DNA of 61,142 bases from DASVEG01 sp035540495 (GCA_035540495.1 DATLGL010000039.1:1-61142); one strand, 5' to 3'. Shown: positions 8,520 through 17,782, numbered from the stretch's first letter. Numbers and translations are program-made. The notes: generated from the letters alone by a model not told the origin.

Positions 8520-9286
8520 CGCTCACGAAGCACCACGGCCTCGGCAACGACTTCCTGGTGTTCGTCGACCACAACGACGAGTTCGGCGACGACCATGCGG
8601 CGATGGCGCGCGCCCTCTGCGACCGCCACCGCGGCATCGGCGCCGACGGGCTCATCCGTCTCGGCCCCTACCTGCGCATGCACCTGCACAACGCCGACGG
8701 GTCGCGCGCGGAGATGAGCGGCAACGGCATCCGCTGCCTCGCCCAGGCGATCGTCGACCACGGCCTCACCGACGAGACCGAGTTCGAGATCGAGACCGAC
8801 GCCGGCACGAAGTGGGTTCGCATCGGCGAACCGCACGCAGCGAGCGGTCTCGGGATGTTCACCCGAGAGATCACGGTCGACATGGGTCCCGCCCGGATCG
8901 TGGAGTCGACCGCGGGCGAGCGAGCCGTCGTCGACATGGGCAACCCTCACCTCGTCCTCCCCGACGAGGGCCAAGACCTCCTCGCGCTCGGCGCGCAGCA
9001 CCCGGAGGTCAACGTCGAGCTCATCTCGACGACGGGCAACGGCGACCTGGCGATGCGCGTCCACGAGCGCGGCGTCGGCGTCACCCAAGCCTGCGGCACC
9101 GGATCGTGCGCCAGCGCGGCAGCTGCGCACGCGTGGGGCTGGGTGGGTACGGCCGCGACCGTGCACAACCCGGGCGGTGCCGTGAGCGTCGAGCTCAAGG
9201 ACGAGACCGTCTTCCTCACCGGACCCGCCACCTTCATCGCGAGGGTCGACGTGCTCTGGCCCGGCGAACCCTCAGAAAGGCCCTGA
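8507..9286 (+). CDS. dapF: Diaminopimelate epimerase with Ser in place of the first catalytic Cys
   Basis: A 259-residue DapF: interconverts LL- and meso-diaminopimelate for lysine and peptidoglycan synthesis. The N-terminal KHHGLGNDFLVF and both active-site loops are present. The second loop ACGTGSCA has its cysteine (C196). In the first loop, normally CGNGxR, the sequence is EMSGNGIRC, so residue 71 is Ser (codon AGC). The reaction classically uses a Cys/Cys acid-base pair. A further Cys lies five residues later. The start ATG overlaps miaA. dapC, dapD and dapE are also in this window, so a functional epimerase is expected. Confidence 0.9.
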   Translation: MRTLTLTKHHGLGNDFLVFVDHNDEFGDDHAAMARALCDRHRGIGADGLIRLGPYLRMHLHNADGSRAEMSGNGIRCLAQAIVDHGLTDETEFEIETDAGTKWVRIGEPHAASGLGMFTREITVDMGPARIVESTAGERAVVDMGNPHLVLPDEGQDLLALGAQHPEVNVELISTTGNGDLAMRVHERGVGVTQACGTGSCASAAAAHAWGWVGTAATVHNPGGAVSVELKDETVFLTGPATFIARVDVLWPGEPSERP

Positions 9287-9290
9287 CTGC

Positions 9291-10574
9291 GTGTCGCTCA
9301 TCGAGAGAACCTTCCGGGAGAAGATCGTCGTCGTCGGCGTCGTCCTCCCGGGAACGACGGAGGAAGAGGTCGAGGAGCACCTCGACGAGCTCTCGTTGCT
9401 CATCGACACCGCAGGTGCCGACGTGGTCGAGCGCGTCGTTCAGCGCAAGAGCGAACCAGATCCCGCCACCTACATCGGCAAGGGCAAGGCCGACGAGCTC
9501 CACCAGATCTCCGAGATCGTCGACGCCGACACCGTCGTGTTCGACGACGAGCTGACGCCGGCGCAGCAGCGGAACCTCGAGAAGATCCTCGGGCGGACGG
9601 CGATCGACCGCACCGACGTGATCCTCGACATCTTCGCCCAGAACGCCCGGACCCAGGAGGGCAAGGCGCAGGTCGAACTCGCCCTGCTCCGCCACCGGCT
9701 GCCTCGCCTGCGGGGGCGTGGTCTGCAGCTCTCACGCCAGCAGGGCGGTGGCGGCGCGGCGCGTATCGCGACCCGTGGTCCCGGCGAGACGCAGCTCGAG
9801 ACCGACCGGCGCCGCCTCGTCCGCCGGATCCAGAAGCTCGAGCACGACCTCAAGGAGCTGCGCAAGCAGCGCCACGTCCAGCGCAAGCAGCGGCGCAGCT
9901 CGCCGTACTCGAACGTCTCCATCGTCGGCTACACCAACGCCGGCAAGTCGACGCTGCTGAACCGGCTGACCGACGCTGGCGTGCTCGCAGAGAACCGTCT
10001 GTTCGCGACGCTCGATCCCCGCACCCGTCGCATGCAGCTTCCGGGTGGTGAGACGGTGCTGCTGTCAGACACCGTCGGCTTCATCCGGAAGCTGCCCCAC
10101 GGCCTCGTCGAGGCGTTCACGTCGACGCTGGAAGAGGTCGCCGAGGCCGACCTGCTGCTCCACATCGTCGACGGTTCCGCCGTGAACCCCGACGAGCAGA
10201 TGAAGGCGGTGCAGACCGTGCTCGACGAGATCGACGCGGGTTCGATCCCCCAGCTGGTCGCGTTCAACAAGCTCGACGCGGATCGAGACGGCGTGAAGCA
10301 GCTGGTCGCCGCGCATCCTGGCTCCGTCGGCTTCAGCGCCATGACGGGGGAGGGCGTCGACGAGCTCCTGCAAGCGCTCACCGACCGGCTCCGAGCGCTG
10401 TCGAAGGTGATCGAGCTCCTCGTGCCCTACGACCGCGGCGACGTCGTGGCCGCCCTGCACCGCGAGGGCGAGGTGCTCATGGAGAGCCACGAAGACGGCG
10501 GCACCCGGCTGCGCGCCCGCCTCGACGACGCGGGCGCCAGCCGCTTCCGCGAGTTCGAGGTCGAGAACGCCTGA
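9291..10574 (+). CDS. hflX: Ribosome-associated GTPase HflX
   Basis: A 427-residue TRAFAC GTPase that binds the 50S subunit and rescues or splits stalled ribosomes. The N-terminal HflX domain (TYIGKGKADEL; VVFDDELTPAQQRNLE) is followed by the glycine-rich linker and a coiled segment. The G domain has G1 GYTNAGKST, G3 DTVGFIRKLP and G4 NKLD. The GTG start is four bases after dapF; its stop overlaps the next start codon (TGATG). The miaA-dapF-hflX order is common in actinobacteria. Confidence 0.95.
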   Translation: MSLIERTFREKIVVVGVVLPGTTEEEVEEHLDELSLLIDTAGADVVERVVQRKSEPDPATYIGKGKADELHQISEIVDADTVVFDDELTPAQQRNLEKILGRTAIDRTDVILDIFAQNARTQEGKAQVELALLRHRLPRLRGRGLQLSRQQGGGGAARIATRGPGETQLETDRRRLVRRIQKLEHDLKELRKQRHVQRKQRRSSPYSNVSIVGYTNAGKSTLLNRLTDAGVLAENRLFATLDPRTRRMQLPGGETVLLSDTVGFIRKLPHGLVEAFTSTLEEVAEADLLLHIVDGSAVNPDEQMKAVQTVLDEIDAGSIPQLVAFNKLDADRDGVKQLVAAHPGSVGFSAMTGEGVDELLQALTDRLRALSKVIELLVPYDRGDVVAALHREGEVLMESHEDGGTRLRARLDDAGASRFREFEVENA

Positions 10575-11689
10575 TGGCGACGAAGGGGTGGGAGCCGCCG
10601 CCGTATCCCTACGACCGGCTCGAGCCGATGAAGGAGAAGGCGAACGCGCACGACGGTGGCGCGGTCGACCTGTCGGTCGGCACGCCGAACGACCCGCCGC
10701 CCCCGTTCGTGGTCGAGGCGCTGGCGACATCGAACGCCGAACGCGGCTACCCGCCGTCGATCGGGTCGCTTCCGTTCCGCACGGCGGCCGCGGAGTGGAT
10801 GCAGCGGCGTTTCGCCGTGGAGGTCGGCGTGACCGACGTCGCGGCGTGCATCGGCACGAAGGAGTTCGTGGCGAGCGTGCCGCAGTACCTGAAGCTGCGC
10901 AGCCCTGATCGCGACACCGTGCTGTATCCGGCCATCTCGTATCCGACCTACGAGATGGGCGCGACCCTCGCCGGCTGCCGCGCCGTCGCGGTGCCGGTCG
11001 ACGAGCACTGGCGGATCGACCTGTCGGCCATCTCCGACGACGATGCGTCGCGGGCTCTGTGCCTGTGGGTCAACTCGCCCGGGAACCCTGCGGGGAACCT
11101 CGACGACCTCGGGGCGGCGGCCGCGTGGGGGCGCGCCCACGAAGTTCCGGTGTTCTCCGACGAGTGCTACGCCGAGTTCACCTGGGACGACCGGCCGCGG
11201 ACGATCCTCGAGCACGGCATCGACGGCGTCGTCGCGGTGCACTCGCTGAGCAAGCGGTCGAACCTCGCGGGCGCACGCGCCGGCTTCTACGCCGGCGACA
11301 CCGACATCGTCCACTACCTCGAAGAGGTCAGGAAGCACGCAGGGTTCATGGTGCCCGGGCCGGTCCAGGCCGCCGCGGTGGCCGCGCTCGGCGACGACGA
11401 GCACGTCGACCAGCAGCGAGCCCGCTATCGCGAGCGCATGGTGCGCATGGCGCAGATCCTCTCCGCATGGACCGGCGCCGACGTTCGGCTTCCCGGCGGT
11501 TCGTTCTACCTGTGGGTCTCCGCGCCGAACGGCGACGCGTGGGGCTTCGCCGAACGCATCGCGGCCGAGGGTGGCGCGCTCATCACGCCAGGCGACACCT
11601 TCGGGGCCCAAGGCGCCGGTCATGTGCGCATCGCGCTCGTGCAGCCGATGGACCGGATCGAGCTGGTGGCCGAACGGCTATCGGTGTAG
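10574..11689 (+). CDS. dapC: Succinyldiaminopimelate transaminase (class I/II aminotransferase)
   Basis: A 371-residue PLP aminotransferase. The PLP lysine is K227 in SLSKRSNLAGARAGF; NSPGNPAGN and SDECYAEF are the cofactor-contacting motifs. The closest pattern is the actinobacterial DapC group, which makes N-succinyl-LL-diaminopimelate, the substrate of DapE. dapD, dapE and dapF in this window support that role, though a general aminotransferase cannot be excluded from sequence alone. It overlaps the hflX stop by one base. The 79 bases after it hold the promoter of the ABC importer. Confidence 0.83.
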   Translation: MATKGWEPPPYPYDRLEPMKEKANAHDGGAVDLSVGTPNDPPPPFVVEALATSNAERGYPPSIGSLPFRTAAAEWMQRRFAVEVGVTDVAACIGTKEFVASVPQYLKLRSPDRDTVLYPAISYPTYEMGATLAGCRAVAVPVDEHWRIDLSAISDDDASRALCLWVNSPGNPAGNLDDLGAAAAWGRAHEVPVFSDECYAEFTWDDRPRTILEHGIDGVVAVHSLSKRSNLAGARAGFYAGDTDIVHYLEEVRKHAGFMVPGPVQAAAVAALGDDEHVDQQRARYRERMVRMAQILSAWTGADVRLPGGSFYLWVSAPNGDAWGFAERIAAEGGALITPGDTFGAQGAGHVRIALVQPMDRIELVAERLSV

Positions 11690-11768
11690 GGCCGACGGTC
11701 CCGACGTCGGACGTGGCAGCGGTGGTAGACCTTTCCATTACGGCAGCGTTACGAAAGGGGATACCTAC

Positions 11769-13088
11769 GTGACCCAATCCACGACCCGCACCCGATGGTG
11801 GCGGATGATCGCGCTGGTCGCGGTGCTCTCGTTGTTCACCGCCGCGTGCGCGCAAGACGATGACGACGAAGCCGGCGGCGGTGGTGGCGGCGACGCGAAG
11901 GACACGCTGACGATCTCGGGCCCCGAGACCGGGAGCGAGGCCGACGGGTTCACGGCCGCGTTCGATCCGTTCACCGAAGAGACCGGCATCAAGATCGAGT
12001 ACAGCGGCACTCGCGACTTCGAGACGCAGATCCGCGTCGCAGCCGAAGGTGGCGACCTGCCCGACCTCGCGGTGATCCCGCAGCCGGGTCTGGCGAAGGA
12101 TCTCGCCGACAAGATCACGCCCGTACCGAAGTCGGTGCTCGACAAGTACAAGGACCAGTACGACCCGTACCTGTGGGAGCAGGTGACGACCGACGACGAC
12201 GACATCCTGGGCGTTCCGAACAAGGGCGACGTCAAGAGCCTCGTCTGGTACTCGCCGAAGGTCTTCAAGGAGAAGGGCTACGAGGTCCCCGAGACGTGGG
12301 ACGCGATGCTCAAGCTGGCCGACAAGATGAAGGCGGACGGCGTGACGCCGTGGTGCGTCGGCATCGAGTCGGGCGAGGCAACGGGGTGGCCGCTCACCGA
12401 CTGGTTCGAGGACATCATGCTCCGCATGCACGGCCCCGAGGTCTACGACCAGTGGGTGAACCACGAGATCCCGTTCAACGACCCCAAGGTCGTCGAGGTC
12501 GGCAAGGAGATCGAGAAGATCTGGTTCGGGCAGGGGAACGTCCTGAACGGCCGGCAGTCGATCGCGTCGACCGGGTTCAAGCAGGCGGGCCTGCCGATCC
12601 TCGAAGGCAAGTGCGGGATGCACCGCATGGCGAACTTCTACGCAGCCGACTACAAGGACGCCGGGGCGAAGTTCGGTGAGGACGGCGACGTGAACGTCTT
12701 CTACCTGCCGACGATGAGTGACAAGTTCGGCAAGGTCACGCTGTCGGGCGGCACGTACATCGTCGCCTTCAACGACAACGAGGCGACGATGAAGGCGATC
12801 GAGTACCTCGCGAGCCCCGACTACGCCAACGCCCGCATCAAGGCGAACAAGGGCGGCTTCCTGTCGCCCAACCAGAAGCACGACACGTCGCTGTACTCCG
12901 ACGACCTCGATCGCCAGCTGGCCGAGATCCTCACGACGGCTGACCCGCTGCGCTTCGACGGCTCCGACCTGATGCCGAGCGAGGTCGGCGCCGGCACCTT
13001 CTGGAAGGAGGGCACCAACTGGGTGCTCGGGTCCGGCGACCTGAAGAAGTTCCTCGACAACGTCGAGGCCTCCTGGCCAGACAGTTGA
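11769..13088 (+). CDS. Sugar ABC transporter substrate-binding lipoprotein (alpha-glucoside, AglE type)
   Basis: A 439-residue extracytoplasmic binding protein. The signal peptide (WWRMIALVAVLSLFTAACA) ends in a lipobox-like TAAC cysteine, then an acidic/glycine linker. The mature part has family-1 sugar-binding features; stretches such as KSLVWYSPKVFKEKGYEVP and VTPWCVGIESGEATGWPLTD recall AglE-type alpha-glucoside binding proteins (from memory, not a search). The start is GTG with AAGGGG eight bases before it; the upstream gap is AT-richer and likely holds the promoter. A strong hairpin separates it from the permease genes. The substrate assignment is tentative. Confidence 0.82.
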   Translation: MTQSTTRTRWWRMIALVAVLSLFTAACAQDDDDEAGGGGGGDAKDTLTISGPETGSEADGFTAAFDPFTEETGIKIEYSGTRDFETQIRVAAEGGDLPDLAVIPQPGLAKDLADKITPVPKSVLDKYKDQYDPYLWEQVTTDDDDILGVPNKGDVKSLVWYSPKVFKEKGYEVPETWDAMLKLADKMKADGVTPWCVGIESGEATGWPLTDWFEDIMLRMHGPEVYDQWVNHEIPFNDPKVVEVGKEIEKIWFGQGNVLNGRQSIASTGFKQAGLPILEGKCGMHRMANFYAADYKDAGAKFGEDGDVNVFYLPTMSDKFGKVTLSGGTYIVAFNDNEATMKAIEYLASPDYANARIKANKGGFLSPNQKHDTSLYSDDLDRQLAEILTTADPLRFDGSDLMPSEVGAGTFWKEGTNWVLGSGDLKKFLDNVEASWPDS

Positions 13089-13095
13089 TCACCGA

Positions 13096-13120
13096 GGGGG
13101 TGGGCGTTCCGCCCACCCCC
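13096..13120 (+). terminator. Hairpin between binding-protein and permease genes
   Basis: An 11-bp perfect stem (GGGGGTGGGCG with CGCCCACCCCC) and a three-base loop, followed by TTCTCGTT, seven bases after the stop. It is a strong partial terminator that would keep permease levels below binding-protein levels. Confidence 0.85.
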
Positions 13121-13167
13121 TTCTCGTTGTTCGCACCGCTGGGCCTTCGATCTTCGGGAGCGGCAGT

Positions 13168-14361
13168 TTGGACACCCTCGTCTCGACGCTGATCAACGTC
13201 CTCATCGCATTGGCCGTCGTCGCCGGCGTCTTCACCGTCGCGAACGTCGTCCTCGACAGGCTCCCGCAGCGGGCAGACCAGTGGCTGCGGCCGTGGGTGT
13301 TCGTCGGCCCCGCGGTGGCGTTCCTCACCGTCGGGCTCGTGATCCCGGCGGTGCGAACGATCCTCCTCAGCTTGCGCGGCGGCCGGCGCGGCGAGGAGGG
13401 CTTCACGCTCGATCAGTGGAAGCGCGCGCTGACCGACGACAACGTCATCAGCTTCGCCAACTTCGGCAAGATCTTCACCAGCCGGCTCTTCATCGCGGCT
13501 GTGGTGCTGCTGGTGATAGCGATCGTCGTCGCCCGCCAGAGCGCGGCGCGATCGGTGGCCCCCGGAGCCACGCAGCGAGGTGGAGGGCTCGACGTCTCCC
13601 ACCCCGTGTCGTCGACGCTGCTCGCGCTCGCCGTCATCTCGATCCTGCTCGCGGTCTTCTCGACGCTCCGAGGGATCATCTGGAACAACCTCTGGTGGGT
13701 CGCCGCGGTGGCGGGGTTCGCGACGCTCTTCGGCCTCGCACTTGCGGTGCTCGCGGATCGTTCGCGCAGCGAGAACGTCGCGAAGACGCTCATCTTCATG
13801 CCGATGGCCATCTCGCTCGTCGGCGCGGCGATCATCTGGAAGTACATCTACGACACGCCCGGCGCCGGTCAGGCCGAGGGGCTGCTCAACATCCTGTGGC
13901 CGGGCGGCCCGATCGACTTCCTGCGCGGAACGTCGCCCACGGGGACGATCGCCCCTTGGAACAACTTCTTCATCATGATGATCATGATCTGGATCCAGGC
14001 CGGATTCGCGATGGTCGTCATCTCGGCTGCGATCAAGGGCGTTCCGACCGAGCTCCTGGAAGCCGCACGCGTCGACGGAGCCAACGAGGTCCAGGTGTTC
14101 TGGCGGGTGACGCTGCCGCAGATCGTGCCGACGATCGTCGTGGTGGTGACGACGCTGACGATCACGGTCCTCAAGATCTTCGACCTCGTGAAGGCGACCA
14201 CCGGAGGCGCGGCCGGTACCGACGTCTTGGCGAACCGCATGTACGAGGGGCTCCGAAACGGCAACTTCACCGCGTCGTCGACGTTCGCAGTGATGATCCT
14301 GATCCTCGTGCTGCCGGTGATGTGGATCAACATCCGCCGGGTCAGAAGGGAAGTCGTGTGA
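13168..14361 (+). CDS. Sugar ABC transporter permease (MalF/AglF-like)
   Basis: A 397-residue polytopic inner-membrane protein with about eight hydrophobic segments. The EAA loop that contacts the ATPase is ELLEAARVDGANEVQVFWRVTLP near residues 295-320. It is longer at the N-terminus than typical 290-residue permeases because two extra membrane spans and a charged loop precede the core, as in MalF/AglF-type subunits. The start is TTG with GGGAG seven bases upstream; no better start precedes it. It pairs with the following permease to form the channel. Confidence 0.88.
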   Translation: MDTLVSTLINVLIALAVVAGVFTVANVVLDRLPQRADQWLRPWVFVGPAVAFLTVGLVIPAVRTILLSLRGGRRGEEGFTLDQWKRALTDDNVISFANFGKIFTSRLFIAAVVLLVIAIVVARQSAARSVAPGATQRGGGLDVSHPVSSTLLALAVISILLAVFSTLRGIIWNNLWWVAAVAGFATLFGLALAVLADRSRSENVAKTLIFMPMAISLVGAAIIWKYIYDTPGAGQAEGLLNILWPGGPIDFLRGTSPTGTIAPWNNFFIMMIMIWIQAGFAMVVISAAIKGVPTELLEAARVDGANEVQVFWRVTLPQIVPTIVVVVTTLTITVLKIFDLVKATTGGAAGTDVLANRMYEGLRNGNFTASSTFAVMILILVLPVMWINIRRVRREVV

Positions 14362-14433
14362 GGGGGGAAGCATGACGAGCTTTCGCGAGTCGGGCCCGAG
14401 CGGCCCGGCGCGAAGCGCCAGAGAGCGGGAAGC

Positions 14434-15426
14434 ATGAGCATCCAGGCGCCGCCGCCGCCGGTCCCGACCGACGACGCCAGGCCCGGCGCGGGCGGCGCCA
14501 AGGCCGCGTACGAGCCGGTCGGGAAACGCATGTACAAGGTGCTCGCGTCAGTGCCGACGGCGGTCCTCTGGGGCCTCGTCGTGCTGTGGACGCTGCCGAC
14601 GATCGGGTTGCTCATCACGTCGTTCCGGCCTGCGCGAGAGCAGTTCACCAGCGGCTGGTGGACCGTCTTCAGCGATCCGAAGTTCACACTCGACAACTAC
14701 GACCGGGCGCTCTTCGAGCCGCCCGGCGGCACGCTCAAGTTCTACGAGGCGTTCCTCAACTCGTTCGCCATCGCCATTCCCGGCACCGTGATCCCCATCG
14801 CCATCGCAGCGGCCGCGGCATACGCGTTCGCGTGGATGGACTTCAAGGGGAAGTACTGGCTCTTCATCGGCGTGCTGGCGATGATGGCCGTGCCGATCCA
14901 GATGGCGCTCGTGCCGCTGCAGCAGCTCTACTCCGGCGGCGCCCATCTGACGGTCGCGGGGACGACGTACGTGATCTTCCCGGACCTCAACCTGAACAAC
15001 AAGCCGATCGCGGTCTGGCTCGCGCACACCGCCTTCGGGTTGCCGCTGGCGATCTACCTGTTGCACAACTACATCGCCTCGTTGCCGAAGGACGTGTTCG
15101 AAGCGGCTCGCATCGACGGTGCGACCCACTTCGGGATCTTCTGGCGGATCGTCCTCCCGCTGGCCAAGCCGGCGATCGCCGCGTTCCTCATCTTCCAGTT
15201 CCTCTGGGTGTGGAACGACTACCTCGTGTCGCTCATCTTCCTGAGCCAGAACAAGTCGGCCAGCCCGCTCACCGTGCAGCTGGTGAACCTCGTGACCCAG
15301 CGCGGCCAGGGAACGGAACTGCTGCCCGCCGCCGCGTTCATCTCGATGGTCGTGCCGCTGATCATCTTCTTCTCGCTGCAGCGCTACTTCGTCCGCGGGC
15401 TCCTCGCCGGGTCCGTCAAGGGATAG
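14434..15426 (+). CDS. Sugar ABC transporter permease (MalG/AglG-like)
   Basis: A 330-residue membrane protein, the second channel subunit. After a proline-rich cytoplasmic N-terminus there are six membrane spans, and the EAA motif DVFEAARIDGATHFGIFWRIVLP lies in the last third, as in MalG. The gap of 72 bases after the first permease has no separate gene. The stop lies eight bases before the ATPase start, so it is in the same operon. Confidence 0.88.
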   Translation: MSIQAPPPPVPTDDARPGAGGAKAAYEPVGKRMYKVLASVPTAVLWGLVVLWTLPTIGLLITSFRPAREQFTSGWWTVFSDPKFTLDNYDRALFEPPGGTLKFYEAFLNSFAIAIPGTVIPIAIAAAAAYAFAWMDFKGKYWLFIGVLAMMAVPIQMALVPLQQLYSGGAHLTVAGTTYVIFPDLNLNNKPIAVWLAHTAFGLPLAIYLLHNYIASLPKDVFEAARIDGATHFGIFWRIVLPLAKPAIAAFLIFQFLWVWNDYLVSLIFLSQNKSASPLTVQLVNLVTQRGQGTELLPAAAFISMVVPLIIFFSLQRYFVRGLLAGSVKG

Positions 15427-15434
15427 GAGAACCG

Positions 15435-16616
15435 ATGGCCACCGTCGTGCTCGACGGCGTCAACAAGGTGTACGAGAACGGCTTCCACGCCGTGCACGAC
15501 CTCGACCTCGACATCAAGGACGGCGAGTTCCTCGTGCTCGTCGGCCCGTCGGGGTGCGGCAAGTCGACGGCGCTGCGGATGATCGCGGGCCTCGAGTCGA
15601 TCAGCTCCGGAACGCTGCAGATCGGCGACCGCGTCGTCAACGACGTCCACCCGAAAGACCGAGACATCGCGTTCGTGTTCCAGAACTACGCGCTGTATCC
15701 GCACATGACCGTGCGCGACAACATCGGCTTCGCGCTGAAGCTGCGCCGGACGCCGAAGGACGAGATCGAGAAGCGGGTGAACGATGCCGCGCGGCTGCTC
15801 GAGCTGACCGAGTACCTCGACCGCAAGCCGGGCCAGCTCTCGGGCGGTCAGCGCCAGCGGGTGGCGATGGGGCGGGCGATCGTCCGGCGCCCGCAGGTCT
15901 TCCTGATGGACGAACCGCTCTCGAACCTCGACGCGAAGCTGCGCGTCCAGATGCGGGCCGAGATCAGCCGCCTGCAGCACAGCCTCGGCGTCACGACCGT
16001 CTACGTCACCCACGACCAGATCGAGGCGATGACGATGGGCGATCGCGTCGCCGTGCTGTCCGCTGGCTACCTCCAGCAGGTCGACACGCCGCAGAACCTC
16101 TACGACCGCCCGGACAACCTGTTCGTAGCCACGTTCATGGGCTCGCCGCAGATGAACCTGCTCCTCGGGACGGTGCGCGTCGACGGCGACGCCGGCGGTG
16201 GCGTCTCGATCGACCTGGGCTCGTCGTCGCTGGCGGTGCCGGCGGCTCGGCTCGCTGACAGTCCGCGGCTGCGGGCGTTCGACGGCCGCGACGTCATCGT
16301 CGGCATCCGGCCCGAGGAGTTCGAGGACGCGTCGCTCGTCGACGACACGTCGAACGCCCAGACGGTGACGGTGAACGTCCTGCTCCGCGAGGGGCTCGGC
16401 GCCGAGGTCGTCGTCCACGCGACGATCGACGCGCGGGCGCCGTCGGTGTCGTCGCTCCATGACGAGGGCGTGTTCGCAGCCGAGTCGGGGACGCCGATCG
16501 TGGCTCGCCTCGACGCTCGGACCCAGGTGCAGCTCGACGAGCCCGCGGTGCTCACGGTCGGCGTCGACCGCCTTCACTTCTTCGACCCCGAGTCAGGCCT
16601 CGCGATCCGCGAATAG
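15435..16616 (+). CDS. Sugar ABC transporter ATP-binding protein (UgpC/MsmX/AglK-like)
   Basis: A 393-residue ATPase that energises the importer. Walker A GPSGCGKST, signature LSGGQRQRVAMGRA, Walker B VFLMDEPLSNLD and the switch His in YVTHDQ are intact. The C-terminal third is the OB-fold regulatory domain (GIRPEEFED), typical of the MalK/UgpC subgroup. AGGAG lies before the ATG. The last 24 bases overlap the end of a convergent minus-strand gene. Confidence 0.92.
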   Translation: MATVVLDGVNKVYENGFHAVHDLDLDIKDGEFLVLVGPSGCGKSTALRMIAGLESISSGTLQIGDRVVNDVHPKDRDIAFVFQNYALYPHMTVRDNIGFALKLRRTPKDEIEKRVNDAARLLELTEYLDRKPGQLSGGQRQRVAMGRAIVRRPQVFLMDEPLSNLDAKLRVQMRAEISRLQHSLGVTTVYVTHDQIEAMTMGDRVAVLSAGYLQQVDTPQNLYDRPDNLFVATFMGSPQMNLLLGTVRVDGDAGGGVSIDLGSSSLAVPAARLADSPRLRAFDGRDVIVGIRPEEFEDASLVDDTSNAQTVTVNVLLREGLGAEVVVHATIDARAPSVSSLHDEGVFAAESGTPIVARLDARTQVQLDEPAVLTVGVDRLHFFDPESGLAIRE

Positions 16617-17150
16617 CCGCTCGAGCGCGGCGTCGTGGCCGGCTTCGAAGTCTGGTGACAGGTCGACGTATGGCTGTCGGTGCGCGGCCGCGTCGGCCCG
16701 GTAGCGCTCGCTGCTGTCGAGGATCCAGGGCACGAGACGCGTCCGCTCGTCGTCCGTCGCCGTCGCCTGCCAGCTGTGCGGGGCGTGGAGGTCGATCGAC
16801 GCGAGCGTGACGTCGGAGAAGCCGACGAACACGGCCCGCACGTCGTCGCCGTGCCTCTCGAACCGATGGACGTCGCGGGGCAGGAACCCGATGCCTTCGA
16901 CCACGTAGGCGCCGCCTGCGACGTAGGCCATGTCGAGCGCAAAGCGCACGATGAAGGGGACGAGGAGGTCGGCTTCGGGTTCCGGCGGCTCGCCGAGACG
17001 TCCGGCCTCGACCAGACCGGGCACGACCGGCGACACCGTGTCTCGAACCGCATCGGTCGAAGCCCACGGGATGCCCCGCTCGCGCAGGATCCGCTTCGCG
17101 AGTGTCGTCTTGCCCGTGCGGGGAGGGCCGCCGATGAGGTAGAGGGTCAC
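16593..17150 (-). CDS. P-loop AAA family kinase-like protein
   Basis: A 185-residue protein starting directly with a strand and a P-loop (VTLYLIGGPPRTGKTTLAKRIL). The pattern is of small nucleotide/metabolite kinases or shikimate-kinase-like proteins; no substrate motif was recognised. The GTG start overlaps the stop of the upstream methyltransferase gene (GTGA), which fixes the start and implies coupling. It is convergent with the ABC ATPase gene and overlaps its end. Zeta-toxin-like kinases share the P-loop, but no antitoxin is beside it. Confidence 0.7.
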   Translation of the reverse strand: MTLYLIGGPPRTGKTTLAKRILRERGIPWASTDAVRDTVSPVVPGLVEAGRLGEPPEPEADLLVPFIVRFALDMAYVAGGAYVVEGIGFLPRDVHRFERHGDDVRAVFVGFSDVTLASIDLHAPHSWQATATDDERTRLVPWILDSSERYRADAAAHRQPYVDLSPDFEAGHDAALERLFADREA

Positions 17151-17782
17151 CTGGGCCGGCGTCGCATCGATGCCCAGGTGCCCCACCCTGCCTCCGCGTG
17201 CACGCCGTCCCATGCGTCGCCGAGGGCGGCTTGCACCTCCTCGGCCGGCAGGTGGATGGGCGTCGCGGGGCCGAGGGAGTTGATCCACAACACGACGCCG
17301 TCGTCGGCAATCACCCGCTCCACCTCGACCGGGAACAGGAACATGTTCACCAGCACGAGGGTGCCGATCGACCGGTCCGGGAACGGCAGGCGCGACGAGT
17401 CGGCGAGAACCAGCGGCGTGATGTGGGGTGCGCGCCCGAGCATCTCGTACGAGATGTCAGAGGCGATGACGTCCTCGAACCTCGCGACGAGCCGAGGCGT
17501 GAGGAGGCCGACGCCACAACCCGCTTCGAGGCACGGGCCGGGTGGGAACGGACCGCCACGTTCGAGCGCGTCGTCGATGCCGGTCATGCGCTCGTCGGTG
17601 CCGCGGGTGTGCCACTCCGGTGCGAGCCCGTCGAAGAGCTCGACGACCTTCGCCGCACGCTCCGGCGTCCACCCGGCCGGATCGAATGCGACCTGCCGCG
17701 TCACCTTGCGCATGGGGTGATCCGGGTCGGGCTCGGGACGTCCTGGTTCGGGTTCGATGAGGGTCGGCAGACGGCGGAGCAC
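17147..17782 (-). CDS. Class I SAM-dependent methyltransferase
   Basis: A 211-residue protein with motif I LEAGCGVGLLTPRL, an acidic motif II region (VIASDISYEML) and the post-I LADSSRLPFPDRSI typical of class I small-molecule methyltransferases. The substrate is unknown. The usual-looking start is ATG at 17713, but a TACCGT -10 on the minus strand is followed seven bases later by an in-frame GTG at 17782, so I take that leaderless start, adding 23 Pro/Glu-rich residues. It shares its promoter with dapD and is coupled to the downstream kinase-like gene. Confidence 0.75.
   Translation of the reverse strand: MLRRLPTLIEPEPGRPEPDPDHPMRKVTRQVAFDPAGWTPERAAKVVELFDGLAPEWHTRGTDERMTGIDDALERGGPFPPGPCLEAGCGVGLLTPRLVARFEDVIASDISYEMLGRAPHITPLVLADSSRLPFPDRSIGTLVLVNMFLFPVEVERVIADDGVVLWINSLGPATPIHLPAEEVQAALGDAWDGVHAEAGWGTWASMRRRPR

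Noticed and set aside
16593..17150. P-loop protein as a zeta-type toxin
   Set aside because: No antitoxin gene is adjacent, and it is coupled to a methyltransferase gene instead.
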